From Nocardia albiluteola (lineage in GTDB: Bacteria > Actinomycetota > Actinomycetes > Mycobacteriales > Mycobacteriaceae), in assembly GCF_018860155.1 (NCBI RefSeq), contig NZ_JAHKNI010000020.1:62001-126000 (forward strand): a stretch of 64,000 nt of DNA, given 5' to 3'. The translations under genes were made by a program, and so were the position numbers. The notes under the pieces are model-generated. The model did not search any database, was not told the origin of the DNA, and was given only the letters and a program-made list of their open reading frames with translations. Below, piece by piece: positions 27,471 through 36,699 of this stretch (position 1 is the stretch's first letter; each line of letters opens with the position of its first letter).

Positions 27471-27664
27471 GTCGCGACTCCTCGGATTGCCTTCTGGGAC
27501 TTCCAGAATCGCTGTCACCCGAGCTCATGTCGTCGGTGCTGACATCCATTGTTTCTCCCCGCCAGCACCACTGTGTGTATGGCGGTTAGCTGCAATCGGC
27601 CCGGGTTATGCTCGACATCTATCGGCCACCCACGTCCGGCGCACTCGAGGAGGGCGAGAGTTCA

Positions 27665-28321
27665 GTGACAACTCCGTTGCGGGTGCTGCTGGCCGAGGAC
27701 GATGTACTGCTCCGGGAGGGTTTGGCGAGCCTGCTCACCCGTTCGGGTTTCGACGTCGTAGCGCAGGCCGGTGACGCCTCGCAATTGCTGGAGCTGGTCC
27801 GGGACCATCTGCCCGAACTGGTGGTGGTCGACATTCGAATGCCGCCGACCCACACCACCGAGGGGCTCGACGCGGCCCGTGCGATCCGCGACGAGTTCCC
27901 CGAAATAGGCATTCTCGTGCTGTCAGCCCACTCCGACGTCGAGCATGCGATGGAGTTGCTGGCCAGCGGCCGGGGAATCGGCTACCTCCTCAAAAGCCGG
28001 ATCACCGACGTGGAGGAATTCATCGACACGCTTCAGCGAATCGCCAAGGGGGCATCGGTCGTCGACCCGGTGCTGGTGACGGAATTGGTGGCTGCCCGCC
28101 GGCGCAACGATCCGCTCACAGCGCTCAGTGCGCGCGAGCACGAGGTGCTGGCTTTGATGGCGGAGGGGCGTTCCAACGCCGGTATCGCCCGGCAGCTGTG
28201 GGTCACCGAGGGCACCGTCGAGAAGCACGTGCGCAGTATTCTGATCAAACTGAATCTGCCCGAGACCCAAGACGATCACCGCCGGGTGCTGGCGGTGATC
28301 ACCTTCCTCGAGTCGCGCTGA
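27665..28321 (+). CDS. NarL/LuxR-family response regulator
   Basis: This 218-residue two-component regulator has a receiver domain with the phosphoryl acceptor D56 (VVVDIRMPPTHTTEGLD), the conserved Lys in LLKSRI, and a C-terminal LuxR/GerE HTH (LSAREHEVLALMAEGRSNAGIARQLWVTEGTVEKHV). The GTG at 27665 follows GGAGGGCGAGAG. The DesR-like receiver and HTH pair suit a sensor kinase of the HisKA_3 class, and one lies 0.5 kb downstream. Its 3' end overlaps that of an opposing receiver-only regulator by 23 bp. Confidence 0.92.
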   Translation: MTTPLRVLLAEDDVLLREGLASLLTRSGFDVVAQAGDASQLLELVRDHLPELVVVDIRMPPTHTTEGLDAARAIRDEFPEIGILVLSAHSDVEHAMELLASGRGIGYLLKSRITDVEEFIDTLQRIAKGASVVDPVLVTELVAARRRNDPLTALSAREHEVLALMAEGRSNAGIARQLWVTEGTVEKHVRSILIKLNLPETQDDHRRVLAVITFLESR

Positions 28322-28697
28322 TCCGCTCCGTGCCTCCGCCCCGGAGCAGGTCACGGATGGCGTGAGACGACAATTCCGATTTGGGCAGGAAGCCCACGGC
28401 CGGGCTCTCCGCGATCATGTCGGCGAAGTCCTGCTGGGCGTGGGTGGAGATCAGAATCACCGGCACGCTCCGACCGAGCCGCCTAGCGAGTTCGAAGCCG
28501 TTCTCCGCACCGAGATCGATGTCGGCCAGCACGACGTCGGGCGCCAGTTCCTCGACGCGCCGCAGCGCCTCGGCGCCGCTGAACGCGACGCCGACAACCG
28601 AGATCCCCTGCCGTTCCAGCAGGTTGCGAGCGGCCTCGAGGAAATGCCGGCTGTCGTCGACAATCAGGCAGCGCAGCAGCGTAACCTGCGACATCAT
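28299..28697 (-). CDS. Stand-alone response regulator receiver protein
   Basis: This 132-residue protein is a receiver domain without an output domain. It has the acidic pair in LIVDDSRHF, the acceptor D59 in VLADIDLGAENG, and the conserved Lys in GFLPKSEL. The ATG-ATG at 28697 is the most natural start; the frame runs further upstream but without family sequence. It is divergent from the sensor kinase and convergent with the NarL regulator, overlapping the latter by 23 bp. It may act as a phosphate sink or a modulator of the same kinase. Confidence 0.82.
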   Translation of the reverse strand: MMSQVTLLRCLIVDDSRHFLEAARNLLERQGISVVGVAFSGAEALRRVEELAPDVVLADIDLGAENGFELARRLGRSVPVILISTHAQQDFADMIAESPAVGFLPKSELSSHAIRDLLRGGGTERISATRGR

Positions 28698-28826
28698 GAC
28701 CGCAGTGTGCCTGAGTTTGCGATAGGTGTGCATTACCGCTACCCGGAAATCTCCGCGCCATAGTGCGGTCTTGCGGCGCCCGAGCAGGGCGGAGCACAAC
28801 TGCTGCACGGCTACGATTGAGATCGA

Positions 28827-30485
28827 ATGTCGAGGACCTCGTCCGAGTTCATCGGCGATCGGTGTGAGCGCTGTGTCATGAAGTGGAAACGGTCTGGGGT
28901 GCGTGGCTGGCCAGCAGCCACGCCGGGTGCGATGTCCACACGCCGCCGCACCGATACGGACTTCTTCTCTATACGTGCACGGTTGCTTGCGATGTCGATG
29001 CGCCCGGCGGCCCCACCGCTGCTGCTCGGAGTCACGGTGGCTGCACTGTGCATTGCGGCGGAGTCGGTTCTCGTCCTCTGGCTCAAACAGATCGCCCCGG
29101 GCGATGCTTTCGGTGTCGTCTATCTGCTGGGTGTGCTGGTGGTCTCGACGGTGTGGGGACTCGGGCTGGCGGTGGCGACCTCGGTCGCCAGTGCCGTCGC
29201 CTTCGACTATTTCCGTAACTGGCCCGCAGGCTTCGTCCCGACCGCGGCGCGGAACGCCGTCGTCATCGTGGTCTTCCTCTGCGTGGCACTACTGGCCAAT
29301 ACCCTTGCAGCACTGGCCCGATCGCATGCCGCCGAGGCGAATCGTCGTCGCAGGGCAACCGATCTCGTTGCCGAGCAGCAAGCCGCACTGCGGCGGGTTG
29401 CCACCCTGGTCGCGCGCGGCGCGACATCGTCGGAGGTGTTCTCTGCGGTAGCGGAGGAGTCGGCCAGGTGTCTGGGCGTGGTCAACGCGTCCCTGGTCCG
29501 CTACGAACCCGATGGTTCGGGCAGGTTCGTCGCCGCACGCGACGAACCCGGATTGCCCAAGATGCCGGTCGGCGAGCGGTTCACGCTCGAGGGCGAGAAC
29601 ATTGTGGCGATGGTGCTGCGCACCGGAGGCACCGCGCGGATGGACAGTCACGACCATGCGACCGGATCGGCCGCCGCCCGCATCCGTGAGCTGGGTCAGC
29701 GCTCAGGGGTCGGGGCGCCGATCGTCGTCGACGGCCACCTGTGGGGCGCTATCGTCGCGGGATCGTCGCGCCGCGAACCGCTGCCGGCCGACACCGAGGA
29801 ACGCCTCGCCGAATTCGCGGACCTGGTCGCGACCGCGATCGCGAACACCGAGGCCCGCGCCGAACTCACCGCATCGCGCGCCCGCATCGTCGCGGCTGCC
29901 GATGAGGCACGGCGCAGGATCGAACGTGATCTGCACGACGGCGCGCAACAGCGCCTCGTCTCGCTGGGACTCGAGCTTCGCGCCGTAGAGGCGTCGGTGC
30001 CGCCCGAGCTGGCAACGCTCGAAGCGCAACTCTCCGACGTCGTGCAGGGCCTGGTCGGCGTCTCGGACGAACTCCGCGAGATCTCACGCGGGATCCATCC
30101 GGCGATCCTGTCGAAAGGAGGACTCGGCCCGGCGCTCAAAGCACTCGCGCGCCGCTGCACCGTTCCGGTCGATCTCGACCTCAACCTCGACCCGCGCCTG
30201 CCCGAATCCGCCGAAATAGCCGCGTATTACATTGCGGCAGAGGCACTGACGAACACGGCCAAACACGCGCAGGCCACCGAGGTGACCGTGCGCGCCGTCA
30301 CCGACGGCAACACGCTCCAACTCTCGATCCGAGACGACGGAATCGGCGGCGCCGACCCAGCCAAGGGATCCGGATTGGTCGGTCTGCGAGACCGCATCGA
30401 AGCCCTCGGCGGCCGGATGGGTATCACCAGTCATGCCGGAGCTGGGACGTCGCTGCACGCCATGATCCCGTACGCCGTCGAATGA
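28827..30485 (+). CDS. Sensor histidine kinase (DUF4118-GAF-HisKA_3-HATPase)
   Basis: The protein is up to 552 residues long. Several hydrophobic helices at about residues 60-165 resemble the KdpD-type DUF4118 membrane region. A GAF domain follows (~185-345) and then the kinase core with H370 in ERDLHDGAQQRLVSLGLEL and ATP-binding motifs AAEALTNTAKHA and GSGLVGLRDRIEALGG. The HisKA_3 class pairs with NarL-type regulators such as the one at 27665. The start is uncertain: ATGs at 28827, 28932 and 28992 are all possible, none with a strong ribosome-binding site. The DUF4118 and GAF parts suggest sensing of a small molecule or redox signal. Confidence 0.88.
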   Translation: MSRTSSEFIGDRCERCVMKWKRSGVRGWPAATPGAMSTRRRTDTDFFSIRARLLAMSMRPAAPPLLLGVTVAALCIAAESVLVLWLKQIAPGDAFGVVYLLGVLVVSTVWGLGLAVATSVASAVAFDYFRNWPAGFVPTAARNAVVIVVFLCVALLANTLAALARSHAAEANRRRRATDLVAEQQAALRRVATLVARGATSSEVFSAVAEESARCLGVVNASLVRYEPDGSGRFVAARDEPGLPKMPVGERFTLEGENIVAMVLRTGGTARMDSHDHATGSAAARIRELGQRSGVGAPIVVDGHLWGAIVAGSSRREPLPADTEERLAEFADLVATAIANTEARAELTASRARIVAAADEARRRIERDLHDGAQQRLVSLGLELRAVEASVPPELATLEAQLSDVVQGLVGVSDELREISRGIHPAILSKGGLGPALKALARRCTVPVDLDLNLDPRLPESAEIAAYYIAAEALTNTAKHAQATEVTVRAVTDGNTLQLSIRDDGIGGADPAKGSGLVGLRDRIEALGGRMGITSHAGAGTSLHAMIPYAVE

Positions 30486-30491
30486 CTCTGG

Positions 30492-30806
30492 TTATTGAGT
30501 GCCGTCACTCCAGCCACGATCCGAGCTGCGGTGACCGCCATGGTTCCAGATGCCGGGTTCGCCGTAAAGGCCGCCGCCCTGAAAGCCGCCACCCTGAAAG
30601 CCGGCGCCCTGAGAGCCGCCACCCTGAGAGCCGCCACCGTGAAAGCCGAAGCCGTGACCGGCCGACCCAACAGGAGCGGCCACGGCTGTGGCGATAGCTG
30701 CCGGCGGAGCCGAAACAGGAGAGGCTTGGGCCGTCGGCGCGGCGGCGATAGCTATTGCCGCAGCTCCCACCGCCAACACTGGTGTGATGTAGTTTCTGGT
30801 TCGCAT
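30492..30806 (-). CDS. Small secreted glycine-rich repeat protein
   Basis: A 104-residue protein with a Sec-type signal (MRTRNYITPVLAVGAAAIA, cleavage near AQASP) and a mature part dominated by a GGGSQGGGSQGAGFQGGG-type repeat, followed by a short polar tail. A GAGGGAG site precedes the ATG. The repeats are encoded by five 15-bp units (separate entry). It converges on the sensor kinase with six bases between the stops. Such glycine-rich exported peptides may be wall-associated; I do not recognise a family. Confidence 0.7.
   Translation of the reverse strand: MRTRNYITPVLAVGAAAIAIAAAPTAQASPVSAPPAAIATAVAAPVGSAGHGFGFHGGGSQGGGSQGAGFQGGGFQGGGLYGEPGIWNHGGHRSSDRGWSDGTQ
30570..30644 (-). repeat. Five tandem 15-bp repeats in the glycine-rich gene
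   Basis: Five consecutive 15-base units of the form GCCGCCACCCTGAAA (plus strand) differ at one to three positions each. On the minus strand they encode the FQGGG/SQGGG pentapeptide repeat. Copy number could vary by slippage. Confidence 0.85.
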
Positions 30807-31265
30807 GGTTACACTCCCTCGATGGGCCCTGTATGGACTCATTCAGAATTGCGCTCCAGCGAACCCATGTCGCCATCGCTGACCCCCATCCGCGCTTCCC
30901 ACCAGCCGGTATCCCCGCGTACCTGCCAGCAGCAAGCGCCTTGCCGTTCGGCTGATGAGTTGATGCCCGGGGCAAAGCTTTGCCACAGCAAGCCGACGAG
31001 TTCGCGGCGGAATTCCTTATGGGTTGAAAGGTTCCCTCGGACGTGATCGAATTGGAGCACGACGGGATGGTTGGTCGTGGCAGACGGCCTGCAGATGGCC
31101 GGGTTGTCCGCGGTTCCATGTATGACACCGACCGACGACTCGGCTGACCGACCTCCTTCGGCGAGGTGGAGCCAGGTTCAGCCACCGATTGCGCGGCCCA
31201 CGCCCGCCGACGTCGCACAACGGTCCGATGGGGCCGCGGCTCTATGTCTGTGGGAGAGGAGAAAG
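30807..31265. other. 459-bp intergenic region before the catalase gene
   Basis: This region separates the divergent glycine-rich protein gene and the catalase gene and should contain both promoters. No conserved operator or convincing small gene was found; a 73-codon minus-strand frame at 30839-31060 has no recognisable features. The catalase ribosome-binding site GAGAGGAG lies at its right end. Confidence 0.4.
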
Positions 31266-32771
31266 ATGTCTGAGCCGAACTACACAACCGATGCCGCCGG
31301 AATTCCGGCACCGAGTGATGAGCATTCCTTGACAGTTGGCCCGGATGGCCCGATCTTGCTGAACGACGCATATCTGATCGAAAAGATGGCGGCATTCAAT
31401 CGTGAGCGCTTGGCTGAACGGCAACCGCATGCCAAAGGCGGCGGGGCGTTCGGCACCTTCGAAGTAACCCACGACGTCAGCGCCTACACCATGGCTGATG
31501 TATTCCAGCCAGGCAAGCAGACGGAAGTGCTGACGCGGTTTTCCGCCGTCGCCGGTGAACAGGGATATCCCGACACCGTGCGGGATCTGCGCGGGTTCGC
31601 GGTGAGGTTCTACACCGAACAGGGCAATTTCGACCTGGTCGGCAATAACACACCCGTCTTTTTCGTGCGGGACCCGATGAAGTTCCAGGACTTCATCCGG
31701 TCACAGAAGCGCCGCGCCGACAACAATCTACGTGACAACGACATGCAATGGGATTTCTGGACCTTGTCACCGGAATCCGCTCATCAGGTGACCTGGCTGA
31801 TGGGAGATCGCGGTATCCCGGCCACCTTCCGGCACATGAACGGATATTCCAGCCACACCTACATGTGGATCAACGCTGCAGGCGAACGATTCTGGGTCAA
31901 ATACCACTTCAAGACCGATCAGGGCATCAAATTCCTCACCCAGGACGAAGCCCATCATATGACCTCGATCGACATCGACTACCACCAGCGTGATCTGTGG
32001 ACAACGATCGAACGCGGTGAGCATCCGAGCTGGACTTTGAAGATGCAGATCATGCCGTTCGACGACGCGAAAACCTACCGCTACAACCCCTTCGATCTCA
32101 CCAAGGTATGGCCGCACGGCGATTATCCGCTGATCGAGGTCGGCAAGATGACCTTGAACCGTAACCCGGCCAACTACTTCACCGACATCGAGGAAGCGGC
32201 GTTCGAGCCCAGCAACGCAGTGCCCGGCACGGGCCCCAGCCCCGACAAGATGCTGCTCGGGCGCTGGTTCTCCTACGCCGACGCGCACCGACACCGGATA
32301 GGAATCAATTACAAAGAACTGCCGGTCAATTCGCCACACGCCACCGAGGTCCGATCGTGGGCGAAAGACGGCGCCATGCGCCACCACAACCCAGGCGATC
32401 CGGTGTATGTGCCCAACTCGAAGGGCGGACCGCGCGCCGATCCCGCTGCGGCGGGACCGACCCCGAGCTGGTATAGCGATGGCGAGTTGGTGCGAACCGC
32501 CTACACGCTGCGCGCGGACGACGACGACTGGGGACAGGCTCGCACCATGGTCCGGACAGTTCTCGACGACGCCGCCAGGACACGACTGGTCGGCAACATC
32601 ATCACCCACCTGCTCGACGGAGTGAGCCCACCCGTGCTCACCAGAACGTTCGCATACCTGCACAACATCGACAACGATCTCGGCGACCGAGTCGAACAGG
32701 GCGTACGTGCCAGGCAGGCGCAGCACGAACCGACCGCCGCAGAGCGACCGAAAGTCGGCCACACGAGGTAG
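31266..32771 (+). CDS. katA: Monofunctional haem catalase (small-subunit clade)
   Basis: The 501-residue enzyme breaks down hydrogen peroxide. Visible are the distal His in RQPHAKGGGAFGTFEVTHD, the distal Asn in LVGNNTPVFFVRDP, and the proximal tyrosine motif RWFSYADAHRHRIG. Length fits the ~500-residue clade, not the larger 700-residue one. The ATG at 31266 follows GAGGAG. It completes a peroxide-stress group with dps and the nearby two-component system, and the window ends with katG, a second peroxide-removing enzyme under FurA. Confidence 0.93.
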   Translation: MSEPNYTTDAAGIPAPSDEHSLTVGPDGPILLNDAYLIEKMAAFNRERLAERQPHAKGGGAFGTFEVTHDVSAYTMADVFQPGKQTEVLTRFSAVAGEQGYPDTVRDLRGFAVRFYTEQGNFDLVGNNTPVFFVRDPMKFQDFIRSQKRRADNNLRDNDMQWDFWTLSPESAHQVTWLMGDRGIPATFRHMNGYSSHTYMWINAAGERFWVKYHFKTDQGIKFLTQDEAHHMTSIDIDYHQRDLWTTIERGEHPSWTLKMQIMPFDDAKTYRYNPFDLTKVWPHGDYPLIEVGKMTLNRNPANYFTDIEEAAFEPSNAVPGTGPSPDKMLLGRWFSYADAHRHRIGINYKELPVNSPHATEVRSWAKDGAMRHHNPGDPVYVPNSKGGPRADPAAAGPTPSWYSDGELVRTAYTLRADDDDWGQARTMVRTVLDDAARTRLVGNIITHLLDGVSPPVLTRTFAYLHNIDNDLGDRVEQGVRARQAQHEPTAAERPKVGHTR

Positions 32772-32941
32772 ATGAATGAAAGACCAGTTCCCCGGTCAGC
32801 GTGAGATGGCAAGCTAAGAACTTCCTCAGGCCGCCTTTCAAACGAGCGCCTGTCCACCGATCGCACCGGGCCGACGGGGCCGAAGGCGGCGAGCACCTCT
32901 CGGCCTATCAACGGTGTTGTTGAGCAGCGCTTTTGGTGTAA

Positions 32942-33760
32942 TCATCGGCCGGTGTATTCGGTGCGGAAGTCAGCGTCACCGGTCGGCGGCGCGTCGCCTC
33001 GCAGCAGCGCCTCGTAGACGGCGGCGCCTGCGCTGATTGCCTTCTGCGCGTCGTCGGTGTTGTAGGTGTCGATGGACAGGTCCAGCATCAGTTTGTCGGC
33101 GGCCGGAATGCCGCCCACCGACCACGCTTTGAGCAGCGACTTGGCGGCCGCGTAGGCGCGGGTCGGTCCCTTCGACAGTCGTGTGGCCAGCTCGCGTGCC
33201 GTGTCGTCGAGCTTGTCGTCGGGCACGATGAAGTCGGCCACCTGCGGGACCTGCGTAATCGGCGTCCGCTCGCCGAGCATGACCATGCGGCGGGCCGCTC
33301 CCGGACCGATCAAGCTGGCCAACCGTTGATAGCCGCCCGCCAATGGCACTTGCGCCGAGTTGATTTCCACACACCACAGCACGGTGTTCTCCGACGCGAC
33401 GATGAAATCGGCAGCCAAGGCGAGCTCGAATCCGCCGCCGGTCGTCTGACCGCGCAGAGCCGCTACGACGGGAATGCGCATCGATTCAATCGCACGGTAG
33501 GAGCTGGTCACCTCGGAGACGAACGTGCGAAACCAGTTGTAGCTCTTGCCGGGCCATTCGTGCACCGCACCGCCGACGCTGAAGTTCGGCCCTTCGGCGT
33601 GGATGAGCAGCGCGCGGATGTCGCTGTCGGTGGCGTCGTGCACCGCAGCGATGAGGTCGTTGTTGTATTGCGCGCTCACGAAGTTGAACGGCGGGCTGGC
33701 CAACACAATCCGGCCAAGGCTGTCGTCCTGCTCAAATCGAACGGTGCTCACCGACATCAT
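32942..33760 (-). CDS. Enoyl-CoA hydratase/isomerase family protein
   Basis: This 272-residue crotonase-fold protein would act on a CoA thioester. The oxyanion-hole glycines and one catalytic-position Glu are visible in AALRGQTTGGGFELALAADF, but the second usual region reads CVEINSAQVPLAGG, so the exact reaction may differ from simple hydration. It is the last gene of a minus-strand operon with an SDR and a dienelactone hydrolase-like protein. Start at ATG-ATG 33760/33757. Confidence 0.82.
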   Translation of the reverse strand: MMSVSTVRFEQDDSLGRIVLASPPFNFVSAQYNNDLIAAVHDATDSDIRALLIHAEGPNFSVGGAVHEWPGKSYNWFRTFVSEVTSSYRAIESMRIPVVAALRGQTTGGGFELALAADFIVASENTVLWCVEINSAQVPLAGGYQRLASLIGPGAARRMVMLGERTPITQVPQVADFIVPDDKLDDTARELATRLSKGPTRAYAAAKSLLKAWSVGGIPAADKLMLDLSIDTYNTDDAQKAISAGAAVYEALLRGDAPPTGDADFRTEYTGR

Positions 33761-33812
33761 TCCTTTCCTACACGTATGACTCGGCTTTTCCGCGCGCGTC
33801 GCTGCCGAGTGG

Positions 33813-34718
33813 TCAGTCGGCCAGCAGCTGCGTGCTGCTGGTCCACAGCTCTCGTGCTCTGTCGATGTCGTAGGAGTCGGCTGACGACAGGGCTGGCTTG
33901 TTGCCTTGGAAGTACATGCCGGTCACACCGTCGTAGCGCGGGTCCGCCGCCAGAGCGGCGAGGTGGCGCCCGGAAGTGCGGGTGCTGTTGACACCGGGCA
34001 GAACGCGCAGTGCAGGTAGTACGTAACGCCAGGCGAACCGCTGTGATGGCGAATAGTCGCGACCCAGGCCCGAGCCGGGCATCAGTCCCGGATCGAACGC
34101 GTTGACCGTCATCCCCTGGGCGCCATGGTCCAATCGGCGGTCGAGTTCGTAGCAAAAGAGCAGATTGCACAGTTTCGATGTGGTGTATCGACGGCGGCCC
34201 TCCTCGGCGGTCAGGTCGCCGGGTGGCCGGGCCAGCTCGGCACCCGATGTATAGCGTGGGTGCGGCATGCCGGTGAAGCGGTCTGGATCGTGGGTTCCGC
34301 TGCTGACCACCATGATTCGTGCCGGCGCGTGCAACGTGTCGAGCAGGCCGCGCACTAACGCGAAATGCCCGAGGTGGTTGACCCCGAACGTCATCTCGTA
34401 GCCGTCAGCGGTGCTCTGCACGCCCGAAACCACCTGCACCCCGGCATTGCAGACGACGGCGCGTATCGGTGGCAGCACGCCGGCACGCGAATCGTCGATG
34501 AAACCGCGTACCGACGCCAGCGATGCCAGGTCCAGCTGCATGACCGTGCATCGTTGCTCGGCGCCGAGCCGCTGTACCACGGCCGCGCCGCGCCGCGGGT
34601 CGCGTACCGCCAGGACCACATGCCAGGACGGGTCGGTGGCCAGCAATGCGCGTGCACATTCGAGACCCAGACCGGAGTTTGCTCCGGTGATAATCGCGGC
34701 TCGCGTCGAATCGGTCAT
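33813..34718 (-). CDS. Short-chain dehydrogenase/reductase
   Basis: This 301-residue SDR has the cofactor motif TGANSGLG, the NAG motif VCNAGVQ, and the catalytic YTTSK with a preceding serine in VVSSGTHD. The pattern GVNHLGHFAL resembles the retinol dehydrogenase/protochlorophyllide reductase-like group. It lies between an enoyl-CoA hydratase-type gene and a dienelactone hydrolase-type gene, 52 bp and 86 bp apart, suggesting one small catabolic operon. The substrate is not known. Confidence 0.88.
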   Translation of the reverse strand: MTDSTRAAIITGANSGLGLECARALLATDPSWHVVLAVRDPRRGAAVVQRLGAEQRCTVMQLDLASLASVRGFIDDSRAGVLPPIRAVVCNAGVQVVSGVQSTADGYEMTFGVNHLGHFALVRGLLDTLHAPARIMVVSSGTHDPDRFTGMPHPRYTSGAELARPPGDLTAEEGRRRYTTSKLCNLLFCYELDRRLDHGAQGMTVNAFDPGLMPGSGLGRDYSPSQRFAWRYVLPALRVLPGVNSTRTSGRHLAALAADPRYDGVTGMYFQGNKPALSSADSYDIDRARELWTSSTQLLAD

Positions 34719-34804
34719 TTCGCCTCCAGAAGAATCGGCAGGAGCGCGGTCAGCGCGTGCCGGAGCCGCTCGGGACTCCGATTACACAGGACTTGGTCAT
34801 GATG

Positions 34805-35497
34805 CTATTGGAGGTGTTGGCCGAAGAAGGCGAACACCCTTTGCCATGCGTCGGCGGCGGCCTCCTTGTTCTCGCCGAATCCGGTGATACGCGCCAATGC
34901 GTGGAGGGGAGCACGGTCGGCGAAGCTGTGCCCCGCATGGGGGTAGGTCTTGACGTCGTGCGGAATGTGCTTCTCGGTCAACACTTCTGCAAGTCGTCGT
35001 CCGCTGCCTCGGTTGAGCGGATCGCGCCGGCCGAAGCTGGCGACGATGGGGCAAGCGCCGTCGACGATTTCGGAGTATTTACTCTGTAGGGGCGGAGGAT
35101 AGAAGGGTGCGGATGCGTCGAAGCCCTTTGTGGCGGCGATGAGCGCGAACCCGCCGCCCATGCAGAACCCCGCGACGCCGATCGCGCCGGTACAGTCGGA
35201 TCGCTTCGACAGCAGTTGCCGTGCCGCTGTTACGTCCTCGAAGGCCTGCCCCTCGAAGGCCATGAGGTCGCCCATGACCGCTCGCATACAGCGAATGACC
35301 CCGCCGCGGGCGAACAGGTTGGGCGCGATCGCCAGGTATCCGTTGTCGGCGATCCGACGCGCGATCGCGCGGTGAGGTTCGCGCAGACCGAATGCGTCGT
35401 GGATGACGACGACACCAGGCCAGGGTCCTTTTCCGGGCGGAGTCTCCAGTACAGCGTCGATGCTCCCGTTGGGCGTCTCGATGCTGATGCCGGTCAT
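34805..35497 (-). CDS. Dienelactone hydrolase family protein
   Basis: A 230-residue alpha/beta hydrolase. The nucleophile lies in GVAGFCMGGGFAL, a cysteine as in true dienelactone hydrolases; the His is in YPHAGHSFADR and an Asp in FGRRDPLNRG. The ATG at 35497 follows AGGAG. It may hydrolyse a lactone or ester produced in the pathway shared with the SDR and crotonase-type enzymes. It is preceded by an aldo/keto reductase remnant in the same direction. Confidence 0.86.
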   Translation of the reverse strand: MTGISIETPNGSIDAVLETPPGKGPWPGVVVIHDAFGLREPHRAIARRIADNGYLAIAPNLFARGGVIRCMRAVMGDLMAFEGQAFEDVTAARQLLSKRSDCTGAIGVAGFCMGGGFALIAATKGFDASAPFYPPPLQSKYSEIVDGACPIVASFGRRDPLNRGSGRRLAEVLTEKHIPHDVKTYPHAGHSFADRAPLHALARITGFGENKEAAADAWQRVFAFFGQHLQ

Positions 35498-35516
35498 TGC
35501 TCCTACTTTCGATGTC

Positions 35517-35819
35517 TTATCGGGTTTCGAATGTTGCGGTGAGGCCGGCAACTTCGTCGTCGCTGAGCGAGAGTGAGCCGGCGGCAATGTTTTCGGCGAG
35601 ATGGCTGCGAGAGCTGGTGCCTGGGATCAGCAGCACGTTGTCGGCGATCGCGAGCAACCATGCCAACGCGACCTGCGCTGGTGTGGCATCGTGACCGGCG
35701 GCGATCTCGGTGACAACCGGGTTGGCGCGAATCGCTCGGTGTTCGCGGCTAGACCCGCCGACCCGCCACACCGCAGCGTCTGCCAGCTGGTATCGATCAG
35801 TCCGTGTCCTCATGCCCAC
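35517..35819 (-). pseudogene. Truncated aldo/keto reductase (C-terminal third only)
   Basis: The 100 codons show the C-terminal end of an aldo/keto reductase: DATPAQVALAWLLAIADNV, then LIPGTSSRSHLAEN, then LSLSDDEVAGL. The N-terminal TIM barrel with the catalytic Asp, Tyr, Lys and His is missing, and the preceding 16 residues do not fit the family. It is therefore a broken gene lying at the head of the dienelactone hydrolase-SDR operon, next to the MarR gene. Confidence 0.8.
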
Positions 35820-35858
35820 CCTCGAGGTAAAATCAGGTTAGGTACACCAACTACAGGA

Positions 35859-35868
35859 TATGTACATA
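35859..35868. promoter_or_regulatory. TATGTACATA palindrome in the MarR divergent promoter
   Basis: A perfect 10-bp AT-rich palindrome lies 20 bp before the MarR start. A related GGTACACC stretch lies 20 bp further left. It may be the MarR operator controlling its own gene and the divergent operon. Confidence 0.45.
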
Positions 35869-35888
35869 AAATATCAGCGAGGTACTCC

Positions 35889-36440
35889 ATGTCAAGAGCG
35901 CGCCGGGACACACGGCAGATTGCGCTGGCCGAAGCCTTTTCCGAGATGGGGCAGGCGTGGATCCGCTGGGTACACGCCAGCGTTCCCGATGACGCGGTGA
36001 GCTACGCACGGTTACGCGTGCTCACCGCGCTGGAAGGCAATCCAGACGGGTTGACCATGTCGGGAATAGCCGCAGCGCTCGGGGTGACCGGCAGGCGAGT
36101 GACCGTGCTGGTGGACGCTCTGGTCGACGACGGGCTCGTGGCACGGTATGCCCATCCCACCGACGGGCGCAGCACCATCATCGAAATCACCGAGGCAGGC
36201 CTGGCTCAGCAGCGCACGGTATGGCAACAGCATCAGCGCACTATCTCCGTCGCATTCGACGGCCTCTCCGACGAAGACCAAGTGCGGCTACTAGGCATCA
36301 GCCGCACACTGACTGACGCATTCCGGCAACGACTGGCCGAACACACGGCGCCGCCCATCGACGAATGCGCCGCCCCGTCAGCCGCGGTTCTGATCCGCAA
36401 CAACCGACCAGTGCACGCCACTCGGCCCACACGGCACTAA
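35889..36440 (+). CDS. MarR-family transcriptional regulator
   Basis: This 183-residue winged-helix regulator has the MarR core: YARLRVLTALEGNPDGLTMSGIAAALGVTGRRVTVLVDALVDDGLVARYAHPTD is the recognition region (helices plus wing DGRSTII). A C-terminal tail of ~35 residues is poorly conserved. It is divergent from the aldo/keto reductase remnant and the dienelactone hydrolase operon and probably represses them until an aromatic or similar ligand binds. The ATG has a GAGG site nearby. Confidence 0.88.
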   Translation: MSRARRDTRQIALAEAFSEMGQAWIRWVHASVPDDAVSYARLRVLTALEGNPDGLTMSGIAAALGVTGRRVTVLVDALVDDGLVARYAHPTDGRSTIIEITEAGLAQQRTVWQQHQRTISVAFDGLSDEDQVRLLGISRTLTDAFRQRLAEHTAPPIDECAAPSAAVLIRNNRPVHATRPTRH

Positions 36441-36699
36441 CGAGTCCCGGGAGATGGGACCCGTCAGCAATCCCTGCGGCAGTCGAGCATTCGGCGGACT
36501 CGTCGGGGAGGATGGCGGCAGGGACCCACGCGACAGACATCCGGTTGTGACCACCGGAAAACACTCGCTATGCGGCAATTGAGGATGTTTCGGCCATCGC
36601 AGGTTCGGTGGCCGTGTCGACCACCTCAGCACGGGGAACTCGTTGCCCTGGTCGGCGAATTCGTCACCGCATCCACCAGTTCTCGGGCCCTTGCCGAAT

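Noticed and set aside
30839..31060. 73-codon minus-strand frame in the catalase upstream region
   Set aside because: No ribosome-binding site, odd composition and no recognisable fold.
31767..32762. 331-codon frame antisense to the catalase gene
   Set aside because: Catalase motifs on the plus strand are decisive; the antisense frame is low-complexity shadow.
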